Source: Prosthecobacter fusiformis (GTDB lineage Bacteria; Verrucomicrobiota; Verrucomicrobiia; Verrucomicrobiales; Verrucomicrobiaceae). Taken from it: a stretch of 64,000 nt of DNA. The stretch is from assembly GCF_004364345.1 (NCBI RefSeq), contig NZ_SOCA01000006.1, forward strand, positions 186,001 to 250,000. The letters run 5' to 3'. The first letter of the stretch is position 1. Every line of letters begins with the position of its first letter. The translations under genes and the position numbers were made by a program. Shown in pieces: positions 8,640 through 14,421 of the stretch. A model generated the notes under the pieces. The model saw only the letters and a program-made list of their open reading frames with translations. It was not told where the DNA came from and ran no database searches.

Positions 8640-9433
8640 GGTTGGTTGGGATCAATGATGAGGCCCTGCTCAGGATGAGCGTGGGCGATGCGGAGGCGGG
8701 CCGTGTTGCCCACTCCTTTGATGGCTTGGTTTTCAGCAACTAAAAACTGGTTAGGAGCGATGCGTGCGATGCCCACGGAGGCATTGAATGCCCATTTGCC
8801 AGTGAATTTAAAATTTTCATCCGCACGCAGTAAAATTGCGGGTTTGCCATAACAGCCGAACCACCAGGATCCATCGGCATATTCAGCGGTCTGGATACCC
8901 TTTTCGGTCTGGCCACTGGCCAAAATGTGCTTCTGGATGAATCTCAACTGGCTGTCGTATTCATAGATGTAATTTTCACCTGTATCTGGAGGCAGGCCAC
9001 CGACGATGATGAAACGACCGTCCTTGCAGGCCATGCCTCCGGCTCCATGAACGAGTTCTGGCACTGGGTGGCGGGAAAGTTCTTTCAGGGTGTCGGCATC
9101 AAAGACGAAAACCCAGGAATCAGCCTGGCCAGCAGGCTCGTTGAATTTGCCGAGATTTACTGCGACATACACTTTGCCGTCATGAAAACAGAGGTCACCC
9201 TGGTGGCTGGGAGCGGAGACTTTTTTCAGGATGCGACCGTCCAAGCCAGTCTTCACGATAGCATCCGTCCACGACCAGTAATAGGCGTCTTTGCCATTGG
9301 CGCAGAAGCCCTGCAGGTGCTTGGGATAGGCTCCTTCACAGGCGACGGGTTTGAATGTTTCAGACGCGTCAAGTACAGGTGCCAGTAGAAGCAGGACCGT
9401 GGAAAACGCGAGGGCGAAGAAGGATGAGGTCAC
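8636..9433 (-). CDS. Secreted beta-propeller-like protein, unknown function
   Basis: A protein of about 265 residues read from a GTG at 9433 (VTSSFFALAFSTVLLLLAP), which gives a clean signal peptide; the frame remains open further upstream, but that part is Arg/Pro-rich and overlaps the previous gene, so it is unlikely. The mature part has repeated short beta-strand motifs such as GLDGRILKK, HDGKVYVAVNLG and CKDGRFIIVGG, typical of NHL/YncE-like propellers, though no exact family is recognised. It lies between two sulfatases and overlaps the start of the downstream one (ATGA), suggesting a shared role outside the cytoplasm. Confidence 0.7.
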   Translation of the reverse strand: MTSSFFALAFSTVLLLLAPVLDASETFKPVACEGAYPKHLQGFCANGKDAYYWSWTDAIVKTGLDGRILKKVSAPSHQGDLCFHDGKVYVAVNLGKFNEPAGQADSWVFVFDADTLKELSRHPVPELVHGAGGMACKDGRFIIVGGLPPDTGENYIYEYDSQLRFIQKHILASGQTEKGIQTAEYADGSWWFGCYGKPAILLRADENFKFTGKWAFNASVGIARIAPNQFLVAENQAIKGVGNTARLRIAHAHPEQGLIIDPNQP

Positions 9434-9470
9434 AGTGCAAATACGTGAATGGATTTCGCAGCTTTGGATT

Positions 9471-9536
9471 GAGCGCGGACGGGGGCGTCCGCGCTCTGGG
9501 AAATGGAGCGGGTGAGGCACCCGCGCTCCGTGTCGG
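9471..9536. repeat. Paired hairpin repeat between sulfatase genes
   Basis: Two consecutive hairpins. The first (9471-9496) has perfect 11-bp arms, GAGCGCGGACG/CGTCCGCGCTC, around GGGG. The second has a 7-bp stem, GCGGGTG (9508-9514) with CACCCGC (9518-9524), followed by GCTCCGTGTCGG. The second matches a hairpin at 35308-35337 in both stem position and 3' flank. There is no U-run, so this looks more like an extragenic palindromic repeat than a terminator, although it also lies just past the sulfatase stop. Confidence 0.7.
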
Positions 9537-11126
9537 TTACTCAGCCTTTTTCTTTTTGCCCTTACCTTTGCCTTTGCCCTTGGGGACGGAGGATTCAGGC
9601 TCGCCATCGAAGGCTTTGTTGCCATGCGTGGCGCGTGGCGGTGGCACAGTTTCTTTGACCTCGGCTTGAAGACGGGTGAGTTCAGTCTTCAGTTCCTTGA
9701 CTGTATCAGCATAGGCCGGGTCATTGTAGAAGCTTTTGGTTTCGAGCGGGTCTTTTTGACGGTCCAGAAGCTCCCAGTCATTCACATCGGGGGCGTAATA
9801 ATGGACGAGCTTGTAGCGGTCGGTGATAACACCGTAATGCGGGCGGACGCGATGCGGCACGGGGAACTCGTAATAGTGGTAATAGAAGGATTTTCTCCAG
9901 TCGGCGGGAGTCTCTCCTTTGAAGAGAGGGACGAGGGAGCGGCCCTGCATATCGGCAGGCTGAGGAAGGCTGGCGATATCAAGGAATGTCTGGGCCACAT
10001 CTAGGAGGGAGACGATGCTGTTATTCGTGGTGCCGGGCTTGGCGACACCGGGCCAGCGGACCAGGAAGGGGGTGCGGAGGGATTCCTCAAAGATCCAGCG
10101 TTTATCGAACCATCCATGCTCACCGAGGTAGAAGCCCTGATCACTGCTGCAAACGATGACGGTGTTTTCGGTTAGGCCTTCTTTATCCAGGTAATCCAGG
10201 AGTTTGGTCACTGCCTCGTCCACGGCTTTGACGGTGCCTAGGTAATCATGCATGTAACGCTGGTAACGCCAGCTGACGAGTTCCTTGCCGCTCAGGTTGG
10301 CTTCGAGAAACTTTTTGTTACGCGGCTCATAGTAGGCGTTCCATTGAGCAAGTTGCTCTTCGTTGATACCTGCGGGTGGGAGGAGCTTGGCGTCACGCTC
10401 GGTAAAGGTGCGGTCCAGGCCCATGTCATGATCACTGACGGCTTTGCTGCGGCCTTCGTAATTATCGAAAAGGGTAGGTGGCTCCGGGTAAACGCGGTCA
10501 TTGTCCCAGCCTAGATGGCGGAGCGCAGGTGCCCACTCGCGATGCGGGGCCTTGTGCTGGCTCATGAGCATAAAGGGCTTGGTCTTGTCGCGGTTTTTCA
10601 GCCACTCCAGGGTCAGGTCGGAAATGATGTCCGTGGTGTAACCCTGATGTTTGACCGGCTTGCCATTGTCGATCATGGGCGGGTTGTAATAGATGCCCTG
10701 GCCGGGAAGGATGTGCCAGTAGTCAAAACCGGCGGCTTCTTCGCCCAGATGCCATTTTCCGATGACGGCAGTGGTGTAACCGCCTTTTTGAAGGAGCTTG
10801 GGGAAGGTCTGCTGGGTGTGGTCGAAGCTGCTGTTGCTGTTGTTATAATAGCCGTTGAGGTGGGAGTATTTGCCCGTCTGGATGACGGCACGCATGGGGC
10901 CGCAGATGGAGTTGGTGACCAGGCAGCGGTCAAAGCGGATGCCTTCTTTGGCGATGCGGTCCAGACCGGGGGTATCAAGGAGCTTGCGCTCATCGCCATA
11001 GGCCGAGATGGACTGGGTGGCGAGGTCGTCCGAGAAAAGGAAGATGATGTTCGGCGGCCCTTTCGGCGCGGCAGAAAGGGAGGTGGCCAGCAGGCCGGCA
11101 CAGGTGAGGAGGATTCGTCGCATCAT
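9537..11126 (-). CDS. Secreted type I sulfatase, CGPMR motif
   Basis: Sulfatase of 529 residues resembling N-acetylglucosamine-6-sulfatase/choline-sulfatase-like members. The signal peptide ends near residue 20, metal ligands are D33/D34 in LFSDDLA, and the formylglycine motif is C75-G-P-M-R with IQTGKYSHLNG behind it. Later blocks include IGKWHLG and SSDQGFYLGEHGWFDKRW, the latter typical of this subgroup. The C-terminus is a run of Gly/Lys (PKGKGKGKGKKKKAE). It is upstream of, and on the same strand as, the propeller gene and the CTPTR sulfatase. Desulfation of a glycosaminoglycan-like or algal polymer is likely but unproven. Confidence 0.95.
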   Translation of the reverse strand: MMRRILLTCAGLLATSLSAAPKGPPNIIFLFSDDLATQSISAYGDERKLLDTPGLDRIAKEGIRFDRCLVTNSICGPMRAVIQTGKYSHLNGYYNNSNSSFDHTQQTFPKLLQKGGYTTAVIGKWHLGEEAAGFDYWHILPGQGIYYNPPMIDNGKPVKHQGYTTDIISDLTLEWLKNRDKTKPFMLMSQHKAPHREWAPALRHLGWDNDRVYPEPPTLFDNYEGRSKAVSDHDMGLDRTFTERDAKLLPPAGINEEQLAQWNAYYEPRNKKFLEANLSGKELVSWRYQRYMHDYLGTVKAVDEAVTKLLDYLDKEGLTENTVIVCSSDQGFYLGEHGWFDKRWIFEESLRTPFLVRWPGVAKPGTTNNSIVSLLDVAQTFLDIASLPQPADMQGRSLVPLFKGETPADWRKSFYYHYYEFPVPHRVRPHYGVITDRYKLVHYYAPDVNDWELLDRQKDPLETKSFYNDPAYADTVKELKTELTRLQAEVKETVPPPRATHGNKAFDGEPESSVPKGKGKGKGKKKKAE

Positions 11127-11297
11127 GGTCAGTGCCGTGTAACGACGGGGAGGGAAGCGAGATTGCAGGGAAATGCGGGGGGCGACGGGGAATAGGTCTT
11201 ATAGGGCGAATGGGACGTAGGGGGACTGATGCTGGGAGAGCTAAGGACTGCTTCCACGATGAGTGGCCGCAGCGGTTCCGAGATAGGTGAGGACTAT

Positions 11298-11699
11298 CTA
11301 TTGAGGGTTACTTTTTTTGAGACACCCTCGCCAAAAAATTTGGTCTAACCCATATTTCATTGCGACTTCGACAAGCGTTTCTAGCACCACTGTTCTCACG
11401 ACATCGGTCAGTTTGGAGGCGTCGAGCCCTCTCACTTCAGATATTGGAACTTCGACTGCAGCTTCAAGTTCAGCATGTCGGCGGTTGATCTTTCCCAACT
11501 CAACGTCTCCCCATTTTGTGCCATACCGTATGATTACGCTCACAAGTGAGAAAGGCGCGTTTTCCAGGAATTTTGTGCGCTCTAACTCTGGCTCCAGTTC
11601 GTTGCAAACGTTTACCATGGCCTTCCCTCCGTATTTGACGGATCCCTTCACTAGCCCGACGGCCCCAATCAACAGCTCTCGTTTTCCATTTTTCATCAA
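11298..11699 (-). CDS. Small AT-rich orphan protein, possible immunity-type protein
   Basis: A 133-residue soluble protein without signal peptide or TM helix. Conserved-looking patches are LLIGAVGLVKGS near the N-terminus, APFSLVSVIIRYG in the middle and LETLVEVAMKYGL near the end. These remind me of polymorphic-toxin immunity proteins (Imm39-like), but this is recall of a pattern, not a match I can verify. Base composition is visibly more AT-rich than the neighbours, and no toxin gene lies nearby. It stands between a sulfatase and the GH3 gene on the same strand with gaps on both sides. Horizontal acquisition is plausible. Confidence 0.6.
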   Translation of the reverse strand: MMKNGKRELLIGAVGLVKGSVKYGGKAMVNVCNELEPELERTKFLENAPFSLVSVIIRYGTKWGDVELGKINRRHAELEAAVEVPISEVRGLDASKLTDVVRTVVLETLVEVAMKYGLDQIFWRGCLKKSNPQ

Positions 11700-11757
11700 T
11701 ATGGAAAATCGTGGTTGATTAGAAGTCCGGGCAACTAAAGACGGACAGGCCGACCGA

Positions 11758-12855
11758 TCAATACAACTCCACCGGAGAGCGTTTGCCGTCTTCGATGCTT
11801 TTGTTTTGAGCTAGCACTTCCCCCAGGGTGGCGACGCGGAGGTCCCAGATGTCGCGGTTGATTTTGGCGAAGCGGTCCAGGCTGAATGGATCGGGAGCCA
11901 CGAGGCGCTTTTTGGTTTTCTCAATGCGGACGAGGGCATCGTGAAGGATGGGGGCTTCGACGCCTTCGAGATGCTGGCGGGCGAGTTCGACCATTTCTAG
12001 GCGATGGCAGATCATGACGAGGTCATTGCCGGCGCGCACCGCTTCTTGGATGGCCTGCTCAAAAGTGACTTCATTGAGGATAGCACCCATGTCCAGGTCA
12101 TCGGTCATGGCCAGGCCTTCGAAGCCTAATTGGTCACGTAACAATTTCGTGCAGACGTTGTGGCTCAGGCTGGCGGGCCAGCGGGGGCGGTCGGGATCGT
12201 AGGCGGTGTAATTGCTATGGCAGGTCATCACGCTGTCAATTTCCGGCAGCAAGGCGGTATAAGGCAAGAGCTCGGACTCCAGCATCTCCGAGTGAGATTT
12301 GTCGATCACAGGCAGGAACTCATGCGGATCGCACTCGGCGGGGCCGTAACCGGGGAAATGTTTGGCACAGCTCAGGACGCCTTCGGCCCGCATGGCGCGG
12401 TTGAAGACTCCGGCATTGTTGATCACCTGCTGCGGATCGCGGCCCCAGCAGCGACCTTTGAGGGAGTTGTCCGCCGTGTCATCATAAGAGATGTCGAGGA
12501 CGGGGCAGAGATCGAGGTTAAAACCGAAAAGGCGCAGGATCTGACCAGTAAGCTTGCCGTGTTGTTTGATGAGCTTGACGTCGCCTTTGTCGCGGAGGGA
12601 CTGGGCATTCGGCGGCTCTTCACCAATGAGGCGGAGGCGGGAAACGCGGCCGCCTTCCTGGTCAATGGTGATGAAGGGTTCAATGTCCGAGAGGTCACGA
12701 AGGTCATCGATGAGTTTCCGCACCTGCTCTGGGGAAATGATGTTGCGGCCAAAAAGGATGAAGCCACCGGGCTGCAGCTTCTTGAAGCGGGCGGCAGTTT
12801 CGGAATCGAGTTCAGGACCGGGAACGCCGGTGAGGAGGAGCTGGCCGAGGGACAT
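11758..12855 (-). CDS. Glycoside hydrolase family 3 (NagZ-like)
   Basis: Single-domain GH3 enzyme of 365 residues without signal peptide, the size of the cytosolic beta-N-acetylglucosaminidase NagZ used in cell-wall recycling. Visible motifs are ITIDQEGGRVSRL, the substrate-binding KHFPGYG, a nearby CDPHEF in place of the usual DSH loop, and the nucleophile Asp in AMTDDLDMGAI. The Asp-x-His pair is kept, but KHFPGHG has become KHFPGYG. The gene has its own upstream region carrying CAGTGCG repeats. A muropeptide-recycling role is likely; another hexosaminide is possible. Confidence 0.88.
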   Translation of the reverse strand: MSLGQLLLTGVPGPELDSETAARFKKLQPGGFILFGRNIISPEQVRKLIDDLRDLSDIEPFITIDQEGGRVSRLRLIGEEPPNAQSLRDKGDVKLIKQHGKLTGQILRLFGFNLDLCPVLDISYDDTADNSLKGRCWGRDPQQVINNAGVFNRAMRAEGVLSCAKHFPGYGPAECDPHEFLPVIDKSHSEMLESELLPYTALLPEIDSVMTCHSNYTAYDPDRPRWPASLSHNVCTKLLRDQLGFEGLAMTDDLDMGAILNEVTFEQAIQEAVRAGNDLVMICHRLEMVELARQHLEGVEAPILHDALVRIEKTKKRLVAPDPFSLDRFAKINRDIWDLRVATLGEVLAQNKSIEDGKRSPVELY

Positions 12856-12888
12856 GGCGGAGGGCGGGATTTGGGGGCGAACGGGGAG

Positions 12889-12925
12889 GAGTGCTCAGTG
12901 CGCAGTTTTCAGTGCGCAGTCAAGG
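12889..12925. repeat. CAGTGCG-type direct repeat
   Basis: Two copies of CAGTGCGCAGT (12896-12906 and 12910-12920) separated by three bases and preceded by GTGCT. They are related in sequence to the ten-copy CAGTGCT array at 51213. The site lies about 40 bases upstream of the GH3 start. Confidence 0.7.
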
Positions 12926-12964
12926 GGGAGAAGAACGATGAGTGTTCAGGTAAAAAGATTATGG

Positions 12965-13010
12965 GGTAGAAAAATTAAAAACCATTTTTTTTACCCATCA
13001 TTTTTCTACC
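12965..13010. repeat. AT-rich inverted repeat
   Basis: Perfect 11-bp arms GGTAGAAAAAT (12965-12975) and ATTTTTCTACC (13000-13010) around an AT-rich loop that includes an eight-T run. It follows the stop of the UPF0261 gene (minus strand) from its upstream side and precedes the GH3 gene leader, so it could act as a terminator or a protein-binding site. Confidence 0.55.
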
Positions 13011-13033
13011 TGCCCTTTTTGAGCCGAGCTGGG

Positions 13034-14239
13034 TTATTTAGACAGGTAGGAGAGCAAGGCTTGGGCACACGCTTCAGCAAATTCCGGTGCGTTGATTTCG
13101 CAATCCAGTTCCTGGACGGGGATGCCGGGGCGGAGGTGCTTTTTGATGGCGGTAAACAGAGCCTCGTCCGCAGCGGCATCGTGGAAAGGTTTCCCAGGGG
13201 CGCTGATGACGCTGATGGCGCGAAGGGGAAGGAGCACGGTGACTGGGGCGGTGTAAGAGTTCACTTTTTCCGCGAGGATGCGGCCCAGCTCGGTGCATTC
13301 CTCTGGAGTGGTGCGCATGAGGGTGACCTGGGGATTGTGCTGATAAAAGAGGCGGTCTTTGAACTTTTCAGGGATGCTGGCGGGCTCACCAAAATTCACC
13401 ATGTCCAGGCAGCCAGGGGTGACGATGGCGGGAGTGCCTGTTTTGCCAGCGGCCTCCAGCCGATGAGGGCCGGCATTGAGGACGCCGCCCACCAGTTCAT
13501 CTGCCCATTCGGTGGTGGTAATGTCCAGCACGCCGGTGATGAGGCCACTTTCGATGAGGCTTTCCATGATACGGCCACCGGTGCCGGTAGCGGCGAAGAC
13601 GAGGACTTCATACCCGGCGTTTTCGAGGATGGCCTTGGCGGCGTTCACACATTCGGTGGTATTTCCAAACATGGAGGCGGCAATGAGCGGCTTGTCTTCT
13701 GTGGTGGGAATTTCCATTTCCACCATGCCGCAGATGGCCCCGGCGGCGCGGGCCAGTAAGGTTCGGGAGATGCGGTTCAGGCCGGACACATCCACAATGC
13801 TGGGCATCATGACGATGTCCTTGGTCCCCACATACGGGGCGATATTGCCAGCGGTGAGGGTGGACACCATGACCTTGGGAAAACCGATGGGCAGGGCGCG
13901 CATGGCACTGGTGCTGATGGCCGTGCCGCCGCCACCGCCGAGGGAAATGACGCCCTGGATGAGGCTTTTCGAAGCGAAGTTGGCCAGAACTTTGGCCGAA
14001 GCTTCCGCCATGGCCGTCACCGCTTCCCCACGGTCCTGGCGGGCCTGAATGCCTGCGAGGTCAATGCCCGCAGCCGCAGCGATTTCCTCCCGCGTGATGT
14101 CAGGATCCACCGTGGGTGGAGTGCCGCTGCCAGTATCAATGAGCAGAGTCTGATGCCCGCGCTGGCGGATGAGCTCCGCGACGTAAGCGTGCTCAGGTCC
14201 TTTGGTATCGAGTGTGCCGATAACGGCAATGGTGGCCAT
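13034..14239 (-). CDS. Tm-1-like ATP-binding protein (UPF0261)
   Basis: A 401-residue cytosolic protein matching the Tm-1-like/UPF0261 family. It starts with a nucleotide-binding-like strand-loop, IAVIGTLDTKGPEHAYV, has the glycine-rich SLGGGGGTAIST segment in the middle, and a C-terminal half with GTGGRIMESLIESG. Plant Tm-1 binds a viral replication protein, and several bacterial relatives sit in catabolic operons, but the biochemical role of this branch is not settled. It is on the same strand as the M16 peptidase, with a 172-bp gap that holds a hairpin repeat. Confidence 0.88.
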   Translation of the reverse strand: MATIAVIGTLDTKGPEHAYVAELIRQRGHQTLLIDTGSGTPPTVDPDITREEIAAAAGIDLAGIQARQDRGEAVTAMAEASAKVLANFASKSLIQGVISLGGGGGTAISTSAMRALPIGFPKVMVSTLTAGNIAPYVGTKDIVMMPSIVDVSGLNRISRTLLARAAGAICGMVEMEIPTTEDKPLIAASMFGNTTECVNAAKAILENAGYEVLVFAATGTGGRIMESLIESGLITGVLDITTTEWADELVGGVLNAGPHRLEAAGKTGTPAIVTPGCLDMVNFGEPASIPEKFKDRLFYQHNPQVTLMRTTPEECTELGRILAEKVNSYTAPVTVLLPLRAISVISAPGKPFHDAAADEALFTAIKKHLRPGIPVQELDCEINAPEFAEACAQALLSYLSK

Positions 14240-14385
14240 AGAGGCACCGTTTTAGACGAAAAGGGCAGGGGGCGTCAAGAAACGGAAAACCCCATGTCGC
14301 TATCTAAAAGCGGCATGGACAGTATTCATCCCTTTCCGAGTGATGGGATTGGGCGAGCGGGAATGGAGTTGCCGAAAGCGAACCC

Positions 14386-14421
14386 AGTAGTCATCTCTCG
14401 GAGAGAGATGACTACTGTACT
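14386..14421. repeat. AGTACAGTA-linked hairpin repeat
   Basis: Perfect 13-bp arms, 14386-14398 and 14404-14416, with a 5-base loop; the tip is CTC-GGA-GAG. On the minus strand it is entered by AGTACAGTA (14413-14421), which contains the TAG stop of the M16 peptidase. The same AGTACAGTA plus CTC-GGA-GAG design occurs after hisD at about 38.0-38.2 kb. No T-run follows, so it is better described as a REP-like repeat than as a simple terminator. Confidence 0.75.
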
